The notes: generated by a model from the letters alone, not told the origin. Counted from the stretch's first letter, positions 51,231 through 61,231 are shown. The stretch is DNA of 64,000 nt from Streptomyces tagetis (GCF_018069565.1 NZ_JAGPNL010000009.1:1-64000); one strand, 5' to 3'. Program-made: numbers and translations.

Positions 51231-51584
51231 GGAGGCGAGCTCCTTCTTCCTCCAGCCGCCTACCGACACGCCGGCGGGCGGTGCCCTTCGCCGTCACTCA
51301 CCCCTTGTGAGTGATCACCCGAGCGAAGGTTCGAGCCGACCCTAGTGACCCACTTGTGATCAGTTCAAATCCTCGGGTGAAAAATGTGAGGCGTCCGAGA
51401 CATATTTTGCCTTCGACTCACCGCGTGTCACGTGTGGTTGACGCGCCGTCGTCCAGATGTCCGACAAGGCCCGTCAAGCGGCTCTTATGGCGTGGCCGTG
51501 ACGTAAGGGGCTGTTGGGACACATCGCTCACGGCCCGGTACGGCCGGGACGCCGCGTACGGCGAAACCGCCGGACGCCGCCGGG
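51231..51584 (-). promoter_or_regulatory. Structured leader and promoter of the RipA-like gene
   Basis: These 354 bases contain no gene. A 9-bp inverted repeat, TCACCCGAG (51315-51323) with CTCGGGTGA (51372-51380), encloses 48 bases. A second 8-bp perfect hairpin is at 51294-51301 with 51307-51314. AT-rich sequence at 51397-51410 may hold the -10. The transcript would have a leader of roughly 160 bases. The 3' part has a GTAGGCGG-N3-GGAGG segment that faintly recalls the end of c-di-AMP riboswitches, but the core motif of that class is absent. Confidence 0.55.
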
Positions 51585-52934
51585 TCAGCCGCGCGAGAAG
51601 CGCTTGAGGAGGACCGCCGACGCCACCGGCCGGGCACCGGCCCGCGCGATCCCGTCGGCGACCTCGCGGTCGGTGGAGACCACCACGACCGGCCGGCCCG
51701 GCGGCTCGGCGCGCACGAGCTGGCGGATCAACTCGTCGGCGGTGACGCCGGGTTTGGAGAAGAGCACCCGCACCCCGCGCGGCGGCGCGAGCAGCACGGG
51801 CGCGGCGAGCTCGGCGCCGTCGAAGACACAGGTCGTCTCGGCGCCGGTCTGCGCGGCGAGCTGGGAGAGCTGGCCGAGCAGCCGCAGCCGCTGCTTCTCC
51901 AGCGGCATCTGCGGATAGCCGGTCTTGGTGACGTTGTAGCCGTCGACCACCAGATGCGCCTGGGGCAGCGCCAGCAACTGGTCGAGGATGGCGGGGTCGT
52001 GCTCGGACAGGGCGCGGGCCGCGATGTCCTTCGCCGACATCCGGCCGGGCTCGACCGCGTCCACCGTCTCCGCGGGCCGTACGGAGACCGGGGGCAGCGC
52101 CAGTTCGCGGCGCAGCCCCTGGGTCGCGTCGAGCAGGGTGTCGAGCAGCAGCCGTACCCGCATGTCCTCGACGCTGCGCCCCTCGCGGGCCGCTTTGCGG
52201 GTGGCCTCCAGGGCGGCCTCCGCCTCCCCGAGCCGGGCCTTCAGCCGCCGGTTCTCGCTCTCGGCGGCGGAGACCAGCGCCTGGGCGTCGGCGCGGACCG
52301 CGTCCGCGTCGGCCCGGATCTTGCGCAGCGCCGCCTCGCCGCGCCGCACGTCGCTGAGGGCGGCGCGCAGCTTGCGGTGGAGCGCGTCGGACTCTTTGCG
52401 CGCCGCGTCCAGCTCCGTCCGCAGCCGCTCGGTCTCGGCCCGGGTGTGGTCGCGGGCGCGGGCCAGCTCGCCGTGGAGCCGCTCCAGCTCGGCCCGGTTC
52501 TCCTCCCCGGCGCGCTCCGCGTCCGCGCGCAGCGCCTCCTCGCCGGCCGCCGCCACCAGCTTGACCCAGCCGGGCGGGCGCAGGACATAGGCCGCCGCCG
52601 CCACGTCGAGCGCGTCCGCGGCCGGGGGCGGGGAGCCGGAGTCGAGGGCGCCGGCCAGCTCCGGCTGCGCCTCCCGGAACTTCTCGCCGACGCGCTGGCG
52701 GAAGAGCGGGTCGCTCTCGACGGCGGCGGCCATCGCGTTGCCCGCGAACCTGATCCGGCGGCTCGGGGTGAAGCGGGCGTACTGCCTGAGCTGTGCGGGC
52801 AGTTCACCGAGGGTGAGTCCGCCGAAACCGTCGGACACGATCTGCACGACCCGGCGGCGCACCCCGTCGGGCAGCGGGCGGTCGAGTACCTCGGCGGCGC
52901 CGTCGCCCGGCTCTCCGCTCTGCGTCTGCGCCAT
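51585..52934 (-). CDS. NYN-domain (YacP/Rae1-like) RNA-binding protein
   Basis: This 449-residue protein has an N-terminal domain with LRQYARFTPSRRIRFAGNAMAAAVESD. A long coiled coil (about residues 130-255) follows, then a C-terminal NYN domain. The last shows LVVDGYNVTKTGYP, ETTCVFDGAE and VVVVSTDREVADGIARAGA, the acidic residues that bind metal in PIN-like nucleases. YacP/Rae1 relatives cleave mRNA at the ribosome; that activity is only inferred. The ATG at 52934 follows GGGGGTGACGG. A small zinc-ribbon gene lies 61 bases upstream on the same strand. Confidence 0.87.
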   Translation of the reverse strand: MAQTQSGEPGDGAAEVLDRPLPDGVRRRVVQIVSDGFGGLTLGELPAQLRQYARFTPSRRIRFAGNAMAAAVESDPLFRQRVGEKFREAQPELAGALDSGSPPPAADALDVAAAAYVLRPPGWVKLVAAAGEEALRADAERAGEENRAELERLHGELARARDHTRAETERLRTELDAARKESDALHRKLRAALSDVRRGEAALRKIRADADAVRADAQALVSAAESENRRLKARLGEAEAALEATRKAAREGRSVEDMRVRLLLDTLLDATQGLRRELALPPVSVRPAETVDAVEPGRMSAKDIAARALSEHDPAILDQLLALPQAHLVVDGYNVTKTGYPQMPLEKQRLRLLGQLSQLAAQTGAETTCVFDGAELAAPVLLAPPRGVRVLFSKPGVTADELIRQLVRAEPPGRPVVVVSTDREVADGIARAGARPVASAVLLKRFSRG

Positions 52935-52995
52935 CCGTCACCCCCATGCCTGAGGACGGTCCCCGGAGGGACCGCCGCCGGCGGGGCCCGCTCCC

Positions 52996-53235
52996 TCAGG
53001 AGCCGGCGCCCGGCCTGTCCACGAGTTCCACCTGGTCCACGGCATTGCACCAACGGCACCGCACCGACTCGACGGTCTCACTGAGCACCTCGCGCTCCTC
53101 GATCTTCGGCTCGCCGGCCAGATCGAGGTGGACGTACTCGACGACCTTCGACGCACGGGTCACGTCGAAGCGCGTGAGGTTGCCGCAGAGGGTGCAGCGC
53201 CACCGTGTCGTCTCGGTCGGCAGGGGAACGGTCAT
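52996..53235 (-). CDS. Small zinc-ribbon protein
   Basis: The 79-residue protein has two CxxC pairs, RWRCTLCGNLTRFDV (Cys14, Cys17) and VRCRWCNAVDQVEL (about Cys60, Cys63), that should bind one zinc ion. An acidic, beta-rich centre (EYVHLDLAGEPKIEEREVL) separates them. I do not know a specific function. It precedes the NYN-domain gene on the same strand with 61 bases between, so the two may be co-transcribed. The ATG at 53235 has no obvious ribosome site. Confidence 0.8.
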   Translation of the reverse strand: MTVPLPTETTRWRCTLCGNLTRFDVTRASKVVEYVHLDLAGEPKIEEREVLSETVESVRCRWCNAVDQVELVDRPGAGS

Positions 53236-53391
53236 CGTGGCGGTTCGCTCTCTTCCGGTCCGGATGACGCGCCGGACCGTCCGGTGCGTCTGGCTCGTAA
53301 CCCTACGGCCTGGCGGGTACCCGTCGCCCGCGTGTCCACGGCGGCGAGGCGGCCTGGGCGGTTGCGCCCGGTTACGTCATGCTCTGTACTC

Positions 53392-54153
53392 ATGATCCGC
53401 AACTGGAGCCCGGGGGCCCTGAGGAAGGCCCGCCCGAGGGGCGGCGGCGGCACCTCCCGGTGCCGGTCGGCGCCGGTGACCTACGGACTGATCGCGCTGT
53501 GCTGTGTGTCGTTCCTGGTCAGCCCGGCCTCGGGACTCCATCCGGGGTACGGCTCCGGGGAGGTGCTGCTCACCGCGCAGCGCGCCTGGTTCCGGCGCTG
53601 GGGCGTGATCCCCGCAGAGCTGTTCGACGGTTCACCCGGTGCGGTGTACACGCCGGTCACCGCGCTCTTCGTGCACGCCGGCTGGGTGCACCTGCTCGGC
53701 AACATGCTCTTCCTCTACGTCTTCGGCGCGATGACCGAGATCCGGATGGGCCGGCTGAGGTTCGCGGTGTTCACCGTGTGCTGCGGGAGCCTCGCCCTGC
53801 TGGGGTACGCGGCGGCCAACGCCTCCTCCGAGGAGTCCCTGGTGGGCGCCTCGGGGGCGATCTCGGCGGTGCTCGGCGCCTTCCTCCTGCTCTTCCCGCG
53901 GGCCCGGGTGACCAGCCTGCTGCCCTTCCTGTTCTTCGTGCCGCTGCGCTTCCCGGCGTGGGTGGTGCTGCCCTTCTGGGCCGGGCTCCAGGCGATGGCG
54001 GCGGGGCGGGCCGGCGACGGGCCGGGCGTCGCCTACCTCGCCCACCTGGTGGGGTTCGGGCTCGGCTTCCTCTACGCCTGGGTGCGCTTCGGGCGGGGGA
54101 CTAGAGTTGGGGGCGTCCCAGCGACGGCCCCCGAGGGAGAGAACCAGCCGTGA
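53392..54153 (+). CDS. Rhomboid-family intramembrane protease
   Basis: The 253-residue protein has about six membrane spans and the catalytic pair of rhomboid proteases: Ser in SLVGASGAISAVLGAFLLLFPRA and His in AYLAHLVGFGLGFLYAWVRFG. HVGW-like HAGWVHLLGNMLFLYVFGAMTEIRMGR in loop 1 and span 2 is the family hallmark. The ATG at 53392 lacks a convincing ribosome site. Its stop overlaps the start of an Lrp-type ligand-binding domain gene. The substrates are unknown. Confidence 0.88.
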   Translation: MIRNWSPGALRKARPRGGGGTSRCRSAPVTYGLIALCCVSFLVSPASGLHPGYGSGEVLLTAQRAWFRRWGVIPAELFDGSPGAVYTPVTALFVHAGWVHLLGNMLFLYVFGAMTEIRMGRLRFAVFTVCCGSLALLGYAAANASSEESLVGASGAISAVLGAFLLLFPRARVTSLLPFLFFVPLRFPAWVVLPFWAGLQAMAAGRAGDGPGVAYLAHLVGFGLGFLYAWVRFGRGTRVGGVPATAPEGENQP

Positions 54154-54431
54154 TCAGCGCGATCGTCCTCATCAAGACCAGCGTGGACCGGATTCCCGAG
54201 ATCGCGGAGCGGATCGCCGCGCTGGAGGGCGTCAGCGAGGTCTTCTCGGTCACCGGCACCTACGACCTGATCGCCATGGTCCGGGTCCACCGGCACGAGG
54301 AGCTGGCGGAGGTCATCCCGGGCCGGATCAGCAAGATCCCCGGTGTGGAGGCCACCGACACGCACGTGGCCTTCCGCACCTACTCCCAGCACGACCTGGA
54401 GGCGGCCTTCGCCATCGGGCTGGACAACTGA
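54150..54431 (+). CDS. Stand-alone Lrp/AsnC ligand-binding (RAM) domain protein
   Basis: This 93-residue protein consists only of the RAM domain that senses amino acids in Lrp/AsnC regulators (MISAIVLIKTSVDRIPEIAERIAALEGVSEVFSVTGTYDLIAMVRV). It has no DNA-binding helix-turn-helix. The GTG at 54150 has GAGGGAGAG upstream and overlaps the rhomboid stop by 4 bases. Such short forms assemble into rings and are thought to act as amino-acid sensors or partners of full-length Lrp proteins. Confidence 0.92.
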   Translation: MISAIVLIKTSVDRIPEIAERIAALEGVSEVFSVTGTYDLIAMVRVHRHEELAEVIPGRISKIPGVEATDTHVAFRTYSQHDLEAAFAIGLDN

Positions 54432-54468
54432 CCCCCTCCCCCGCCGCACCCCCGCCGGCCCGCCCGGC

Positions 54469-55890
<1,422 letters not shown>

Positions 55891-56212
55891 GGGGGTACTC
55901 CCGTGAGGACAGGCGGAACCCGCCGCGCGGGCGGCACGGCCCGGCGCGGGAGGGGAAGGGGGATGCGGCGGCGGGGGCGCTGCGGCCCGGGTCCGTCCGG
56001 CGCGGCCCGGCGCCCGCCCGCGCGAGGGAGCGCGGAGCCGACGGCACGAAGCCGGCGCGCGGGGCGCGGCGGCGGCCGTGGGAGCGGGCGGGAAAGGGCG
56101 TGACGGCGGGCCCGGGGGCGTCGTCGGGGGTGCGGGGCGCGCGGGCCCGGCACGAGGGGACGACAGCCCCTACGGCATTCGCTGGCTCACGGAAGGCTCC
56201 CTCGGACGACCA

Positions 56213-56252
56213 GGACCCCTGGCGGTGTCACTCGAAGGAGTGCGAGGGGTCC
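56213..56252. other. Nested inverted repeat
   Basis: GGACCCCT (56213-56220) pairs with AGGGGTCC (56245-56252); inside it CACTC (56229-56233) pairs with GAGTG (56238-56242) around a 4-base loop. It lies in the middle of the region without a clear gene, so it may be part of a leader or non-coding RNA. Confidence 0.55.
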
Positions 56253-56380
56253 GCGCTTGCCATGGACCCTGCTGTCCACGGCCTGGTCTTCACCCGGGGC
56301 ACCCCGCCACGGACGGAGGGTTGCCGGACAGCCGGCCGGGGCCTTGTGACTGTCACTCATGACCTGGAAGGGAACGTACG

Positions 56381-56436
56381 CGAGCCGGCCGGCGTCCCGC
56401 AACCCGGTTCCGGATCGCGGGACGCCGGCCGGCTCG
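56381..56436. terminator. 20-bp hairpin terminator downstream of trpD
   Basis: The arms CGAGCCGGCCGGCGTCCCGC (56381-56400) and 56417-56436 are perfectly complementary over 20 bp around a 16-base loop. It starts 13 bases past the trpD stop and would terminate trpD on the minus strand. Confidence 0.9.
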
Positions 56437-56449
56437 GCGGACGGGGGCG

Positions 56450-57514
56450 TCAGGCGTTGCTGGCGGCGACCCAGCGGTCGAGGACGCGGCGGGCGGCGCC
56501 CGAGTCGATGGACTCGGCGGCCCGGTCCATGCCCGCCCGGAGCCGCCCGGCGAGCGGGCCGTCGCCGGGCTCCAACGCCACCAGCGCCGCCGCGGAGTTG
56601 AGCAGGACGGCGTCGCGGACCGGGCCCGTCTCGCCGTTCAGCAGCCGGCGGGCGACGTCGGCGTTGTAGGAGGCGTCGGCGCCGCGCAGCGCCTCCACCG
56701 GCACCGGCTCGATCCCGACGTCCCGCGGGTCGAAGCCCTCCTCGGCGACCTTGCCGTCGCGCACCACCCAGACCCGGGAGGTGGAGGTGGTGGTCAGCTC
56801 GTCGAGACCGTCGTCGCCCCGGAAGACCAGGGAGGAGTGGCCGCGCTCGGCGAAGACCCCGGCGATGATCGGGGCCATCCGGGCGTCGGCGACACCGATC
56901 GCCTGCGCCTTGACGTGCGCGGGGTTGGTCAGCGGGCCCAGGAAGTTGAAGACCGTGCGGATGCCGAGCTGTCCGCGGGCCGCCGCGACGTGGCGCAGCG
57001 AGGGGTGGAACTTCACCGCGAAGCAGAAGGTGATGCCGGCCTCCTCGGCGACCTCGGCGACCCGCTGCGGGGTCAGCTCCAGGTTGACGCCGAGCTTCTC
57101 CAGGACGTCGGAGGCTCCGGAGGCCGAGGAGGCGGCCCGGTTGCCGTGCTTGACGACCTTGGCGCCGGTACCGGCCACGACGATCGCGGACATGGTGGAG
57201 ATGTTGACCGTCTTGGCGCCGTCGCCGCCGGTGCCGACGATGTCGACGGTCTCCCCCGGCACCTCGATCACCCGGGCGTGCGCGTACATGGTGCGGACCA
57301 GACCGGAGATCTCCTCGACGGTCTCGCCCTTGGCCCGGAGCGCGGTGGCGAACCCGGCGATCTGCGCGTCGGTCGCCTCCCCGCGCATGATCACGTCGAG
57401 GGCCCAGGCGGTGTCGTCGGCGCTCAGGTCGTGACCGTCCAGCACTCCGTTGAGCAGGGCGGGCCAGGAGCGGGCCGCCGCGGTGTCGCCTCCAGCGGGG
57501 GTCACAGCGCTCAT
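56450..57514 (-). CDS. trpD: Anthranilate phosphoribosyltransferase
   Basis: TrpD transfers phosphoribose from PRPP to anthranilate in tryptophan synthesis. The 354-residue protein has the family's length and motifs: VDIVGTGGDGAKTVNISTMSAIVVAGTGAKVVKHGNRAASSASGASDVLEKLGVNLELTP, FCFAVKFHPSLRHVA and FNFLGPLTNPA. The ATG at 57514 has AGGAG upstream. It lies downstream of a qcr operon terminator and has its own terminator, so it is a single-gene unit 25 kb from the anthranilate synthase gene. Confidence 0.96.
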   Translation of the reverse strand: MSAVTPAGGDTAAARSWPALLNGVLDGHDLSADDTAWALDVIMRGEATDAQIAGFATALRAKGETVEEISGLVRTMYAHARVIEVPGETVDIVGTGGDGAKTVNISTMSAIVVAGTGAKVVKHGNRAASSASGASDVLEKLGVNLELTPQRVAEVAEEAGITFCFAVKFHPSLRHVAAARGQLGIRTVFNFLGPLTNPAHVKAQAIGVADARMAPIIAGVFAERGHSSLVFRGDDGLDELTTTSTSRVWVVRDGKVAEEGFDPRDVGIEPVPVEALRGADASYNADVARRLLNGETGPVRDAVLLNSAAALVALEPGDGPLAGRLRAGMDRAAESIDSGAARRVLDRWVAASNA

Positions 57515-57606
57515 CAGCCGCTCCTGTGTGTGGTGGGGAAATCGGGTCCGGCCGGGAAGCGGGCGGGTGCTCCGGCGCTCCCCACCCTATCCAGCCCGGG
57601 ACACGA

Positions 57607-57645
57607 CCGAGGGGCCCCGTCCGCAGACCGGACGGGACCCCTCGG
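57607..57645 (-). terminator. Terminator of the ctaE-qcrCAB operon
   Basis: CCGAGGGGCCCCGTCCG (57607-57623) pairs with 57629-57645 over 17 bp with one mismatch and a 5-base loop, 23 bases past the qcrB stop. Confidence 0.85.
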
Positions 57646-57667
57646 CAGGTGTGGCGACGCGGGAGCG

Positions 57668-59305
57668 TCAGTGGTGGCCGTGGCCGCTCGTGATCTCCTT
57701 GTACTCCTCGACGGTCGGCTTCGGGATCTGCGAGTCCTCGCCGAAGTACGCGTTGCTCATCTTGGCCCGGAGCTTCTCCGTGACCGCGGGCTTGCGCTCG
57801 ACACCGTTCTCGTCCACCGTCGGGCCGATCTCGACGGGCCGGTACTGCTCGTGCGCCGTGAGCGTGTGGAGCTGCTCCTGGCTGAGCGGCTCGTGGACCT
57901 CGATGAACTCACCGTGCGGCAGGCGCTTGATGATGCCGGCCTCGCGGCCGTGCAGCACCTTCTCCTTGTCCCGGCGCTGGAGGCCGAGGCAGATCCGCTT
58001 GGTGACGACGAAGGCCAGAACCGGTCCGAGGAAGAACCCGATCCGGACGAACCAGGTGACCGCGTTGATCGACAGATGGAAGTGGGTGGCGACGATGTCG
58101 TTGCCACCGCCGATCAGCGTGATCAGGTAGCCGGTGATCCAGGCGACGCCGACGGCCGTGCGGGTCGGGGCGTTGCGCGGGCGGTCCAGGATGTGGTGCT
58201 CGCGCTTGTCCCCGGTCACCCAGGACTCGATGAACGGGTACAGGGCGATCACGGCCAGGAAGAGGCCGAAGACGACCAGCGGGATGAACACGCCCAGGAC
58301 CAGGGTGTGGCCCCAGAAGTTGACCTCCCAGCCCGGCATGGCGCGGACCAGGCCCTCGGCGAAGCCCATGTACCAGTCGGGCTGGGCGCCGGTGCCGACC
58401 TGGTCGGGCCGGTACGGGCCGATGCCCCAGATCGGGTTGATGGTCACGATGCCGGCGATGGCCGCGATGACACCGAAGACCAGGAAGAAGAAGCCTCCGG
58501 CCTTGGCCATGTAGACCGGCATCAGCGGCATGCCGACGACGTTCTTGTTGGTCTTGCCGGGCCCGGCGAACTGGGTGTGCTTGTGGTAGAAGACCAGGAT
58601 CAGGTGGGCCACCATCAGGCCCAGCATGATGCCCGGCAGCAGCAGGATGTGGATCGAGTAGAACCGGGCCACGAAGTCGTGGCCGGGGAACTCCCCGCCG
58701 AACAGGAACATCGAGATGTACGTGCCGACGATCGGCACGGACAGGATCGCGCCCTGCGTGAAGCGGACACCGGTGCCGGAGAGCAGGTCGTCCGGGAGCG
58801 AGTAGCCGGTGAAACCGGTGAACATGCCCAGGACGAACAGCAGGAAGCCGAACAGCCAGTTGACCTCGCGCGGCTTGCGGAACGCACCGGTGAAGAAGAC
58901 GCGCATCATGTGCACGAACATGCCGGCGAGGAAGATCAGCGCCGCCCAGTGGTGGATCTGCCGGATGAGCAGACCGCCGCGGATGTCGAAGCTGATGTCC
59001 AGCGTGGAGGCGTACGCCTCACTCATGAGCTGGCCCTGCATCGGCACGTACGAGCCGTGGTACGTGACCTCGTTCATCGACGGGTGGAAGAACAGCGTCA
59101 GGTACACACCCGTGAGGATGATGATGATGAAGCTGTACATGCACACTTCGCCGAGCATGAACGACCAGTGGTCGGGGAAGATCTTGCGCATGTTGGCCTT
59201 GGCCAGGGAGTAGATCCCGAGCCGCCCGTCCGCCCAGTCGGCGACGCGCTCGCCGGCCGGGGACTTCCCGCGAGAGCGGGCCTCAGTGCTCGGTGCAGTA
59301 CTCAT
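57668..59305 (-). CDS. qcrB: Cytochrome bc1 complex cytochrome b subunit
   Basis: The 545-residue membrane protein oxidises menaquinol as part of the actinobacterial bcc-aa3 supercomplex. About eight spans carry two hemes. Heme ligands lie in IRQIHHWAALIFLAGMFVHMMR and FYSIHILLLPGIMLG. The quinol-site segment NPIWGIGPYRPDQVGTGAQPDWYMG is an actinobacterial form of the PEWY loop. The C-terminal extension of about 100 residues (MSNAYFGEDSQIPKPTVEEYKEI) is typical of this group. The ATG at 59305 overlaps the qcrA stop. Confidence 0.96.
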   Translation of the reverse strand: MSTAPSTEARSRGKSPAGERVADWADGRLGIYSLAKANMRKIFPDHWSFMLGEVCMYSFIIIILTGVYLTLFFHPSMNEVTYHGSYVPMQGQLMSEAYASTLDISFDIRGGLLIRQIHHWAALIFLAGMFVHMMRVFFTGAFRKPREVNWLFGFLLFVLGMFTGFTGYSLPDDLLSGTGVRFTQGAILSVPIVGTYISMFLFGGEFPGHDFVARFYSIHILLLPGIMLGLMVAHLILVFYHKHTQFAGPGKTNKNVVGMPLMPVYMAKAGGFFFLVFGVIAAIAGIVTINPIWGIGPYRPDQVGTGAQPDWYMGFAEGLVRAMPGWEVNFWGHTLVLGVFIPLVVFGLFLAVIALYPFIESWVTGDKREHHILDRPRNAPTRTAVGVAWITGYLITLIGGGNDIVATHFHLSINAVTWFVRIGFFLGPVLAFVVTKRICLGLQRRDKEKVLHGREAGIIKRLPHGEFIEVHEPLSQEQLHTLTAHEQYRPVEIGPTVDENGVERKPAVTEKLRAKMSNAYFGEDSQIPKPTVEEYKEITSGHGHH

Positions 59306-60360
59306 CCGCGCTCCCAGAAGGCAGGACCGACGGGCTCGTCGAAGTCGCCGAGCGCCTCGAGATAGCCCTCGTCGTTCACACCGATACGCAACTGCGGCAG
59401 GGCGTGACCGGCGGGACCGAAGATCACTCGGGCGCCGTCGGAGAGGTCGAAGGTGGACTGGTGGCAGGGGCACAGCGCGTGATGCGTCTGCTGCTCGTAC
59501 AGGGAGATCGGGCAACCGACGTGGGTGCAGATCTTCGAGTACGCCACGATGCCCTCGTGCGACCACTCGAGTTCGCGCTTGTCCTTGATGTCGCCCGGCT
59601 GGAGCCGGACGATCATCAGAGCCGCCTTGGCGATCTCGGACTGGAAATTCTCGTCGTGCTCCGACATGCCCTCGGGCATGGCGAAGCTCAGCGAACCGAC
59701 GACCACGTCCGAGGGACGGATCGGCTGGTTCGTGTTCATGTTGACGAGCAGCTTGCCCTTGGACCACATGGTGTGGCGGAGCTTGGTCCCGGGCAGCGGG
59801 CCGAGGTCGCGCAGGAGCACGACGCCGGAGAGCGGAACCAGGGTGAGCGCGCCGAGCATGGTGTTGCGGATCAGCTTGCGGCGCCCGATCACCGACTCCT
59901 TGGCGCCCTGCTTGAAGTCCGCGTGGACCTTGGCCCGGACCTCCGGCGACGCCTCGATCGGGTGCCGCTCGTCGGCGATCTCCTCGTCGGACATCAGGGT
60001 GCGGGCCCAGTGGACCGCGCCCGCGCCGATCGTGAAGAGCGCGACGCCGAGGGTCAGGCCCAGCGCGAAGTTCATCGCGTTGAGGTGACCCAGCGGGAAC
60101 ACGAAGATCGACTTGTCGTGCGGGATGGTCACGAACGAGGCGATGAAGCCGACGGTGGCCAGCATCGACACCGTGAACAGCAGGGCCACCGTGCGCTCGG
60201 ACCGCTTGGCGGCCCGCTCGTCGATGTCCTGCACCCGGGGCTCGTGGGGCGGCAGACCGGGGTCCGCGAACGGGTTCTCCTCGTCCGCGACCCGGACGGC
60301 TCCGTGCGGGGCTTCCTGCTCAGCGGGCAGGTTCTCTTCGGGAATCTGGTGGCTACTCAT
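59302..60360 (-). CDS. qcrA: Rieske iron-sulfur subunit of cytochrome bc1
   Basis: This 352-residue protein has an acidic N-terminus, three membrane spans (about residues 60-180) as in actinobacterial Rieske proteins, and a C-terminal [2Fe-2S] domain. Cluster ligands are Cys278 and His280 in CTHVGC and Cys297 and His300 in CPCH; Cys283 and Cys299 form the expected disulfide. A KLIRNTMLGALTLVPLSG twin-arginine-like segment (GRRKLIRN) precedes the third span. The ATG at 60360 overlaps the qcrC stop (ATGA). Confidence 0.95.
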   Translation of the reverse strand: MSSHQIPEENLPAEQEAPHGAVRVADEENPFADPGLPPHEPRVQDIDERAAKRSERTVALLFTVSMLATVGFIASFVTIPHDKSIFVFPLGHLNAMNFALGLTLGVALFTIGAGAVHWARTLMSDEEIADERHPIEASPEVRAKVHADFKQGAKESVIGRRKLIRNTMLGALTLVPLSGVVLLRDLGPLPGTKLRHTMWSKGKLLVNMNTNQPIRPSDVVVGSLSFAMPEGMSEHDENFQSEIAKAALMIVRLQPGDIKDKRELEWSHEGIVAYSKICTHVGCPISLYEQQTHHALCPCHQSTFDLSDGARVIFGPAGHALPQLRIGVNDEGYLEALGDFDEPVGPAFWERG

Positions 60361-61166
60361 GACTTCTTGGCCTTTGCGGTCCGAGCGGCGACCCAGACGG
60401 CGACCACGATCAGCCCGCCCAGTCCGAACAACCACGCGAACAGACCCTCACTGACCGGGCCCAGTCCGCCGAGGCTGAGACCGCCGGGGCTCTCGGTGTC
60501 TTCGCCGTTGACCGCGTTCAGGTAGGCGATGATGTCCTTCTTGTTCTGCTCCGACAGCGTCTGGTCGGGGAAGGAGGGCATGTTCTGCGGGCCGGTCTGC
60601 ATGGCCTCGTAGATGTGCTTCGGGTCCACGCCCTCCAGGCCGGGGGCGTACTTGCCGTGCGTCAGCGCGCCGCCCTTGCCGGTGAAGTTGTGGCACTGGG
60701 CGCAGTTGTTGCGGAACAGCGCGCCGCCGTTGGCGATGTCCGCGCCCTGCGGGCCGTACTGCTCCTTCGTCGGGACGGCCGGACCGGCACCCAGCGAGGC
60801 GATGTAGGCCGCGAGCTGGTCGATCTCGGCCTGCGAGTAGATGACCTTCTTGCGCGGGACCTGCGCGCCCGGCTGCTGGGCCGGCATCCGTCCGGTGCCG
60901 ACCTGGAAGTCGACGGCCGCGGCGCCGACACCGACCAGGCTCGGGCCGTCGGTGGTGCCCTGACCTCCGGTGCCGTGGCAACTGGCACAGCCGACGGCGT
61001 AGAGCTTCTTGCCCTCGTCGATGGCGAGGGACTGGGCGGTTTCATCGGCCTGCGCCTTGCTCGCGGGTGCGAACGCGGCGTACAGCCCCCCTGTGCATGC
61101 CAGCGCGAGGAGTAGGACGACGAGCGCCGCCAGCGGATGGCGTCGTCGTGCGGAGAGCTTTTTCAC
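60357..61166 (-). CDS. qcrC: Diheme cytochrome c subunit of cytochrome bc1
   Basis: The 269-residue protein has an N-terminal anchor (about residues 10-33), two c-type heme sites (Cys60-Ala-Ser-Cys63-His64 and Cys154-Ala-Gln-Cys157-His158) and a C-terminal membrane span near residues 240-262. Two covalent hemes in one subunit replace the separate cytochrome c of other bacteria and carry electrons directly to cytochrome aa3. The GTG at 61166 has only a weak GGGGTAATCC site upstream. It follows ctaE by 65 bases. Confidence 0.95.
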   Translation of the reverse strand: MKKLSARRRHPLAALVVLLLALACTGGLYAAFAPASKAQADETAQSLAIDEGKKLYAVGCASCHGTGGQGTTDGPSLVGVGAAAVDFQVGTGRMPAQQPGAQVPRKKVIYSQAEIDQLAAYIASLGAGPAVPTKEQYGPQGADIANGGALFRNNCAQCHNFTGKGGALTHGKYAPGLEGVDPKHIYEAMQTGPQNMPSFPDQTLSEQNKKDIIAYLNAVNGEDTESPGGLSLGGLGPVSEGLFAWLFGLGGLIVVAVWVAARTAKAKKS

Positions 61167-61231
61167 GGATTACCCCGGTGTCAGGATCTTCTGCGTCGAT
61201 GCTTCTGGTATTGCGCGGGTGCGCGCCGCGA

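Larger units (their letters stand above)
55891..56449. other. 559-bp region without a clear gene, upstream of the aminotransferase gene
   Basis: The left 250 bases are GC-rich sequence without an obvious signal except GGGAG before the aminotransferase start. At 56205-56306 one plus-strand frame has 30 of 34 third positions G or C, with a CHSKEC segment, but no good start. The same stretch includes a nested inverted repeat (56213-56252). The right end is the trpD terminator (56381-56436). A short minus-strand ORF at 56228-56263 encodes 11 residues (MASADPSHSFE). Whether this is a remnant gene, a leader or an RNA is open. Confidence 0.5.

Noticed and set aside
51231..51400. Bona fide c-di-AMP (ydaO/yuaA) riboswitch
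   Set aside because: Only a short 3' resemblance is present and the invariant core is missing; kept as a lead, not as a call.
56187..56402. 71-codon minus-strand ORF downstream of trpD
   Set aside because: It overlaps the trpD terminator hairpin, lacks a ribosome site and has weaker third-position bias than the opposite frame.
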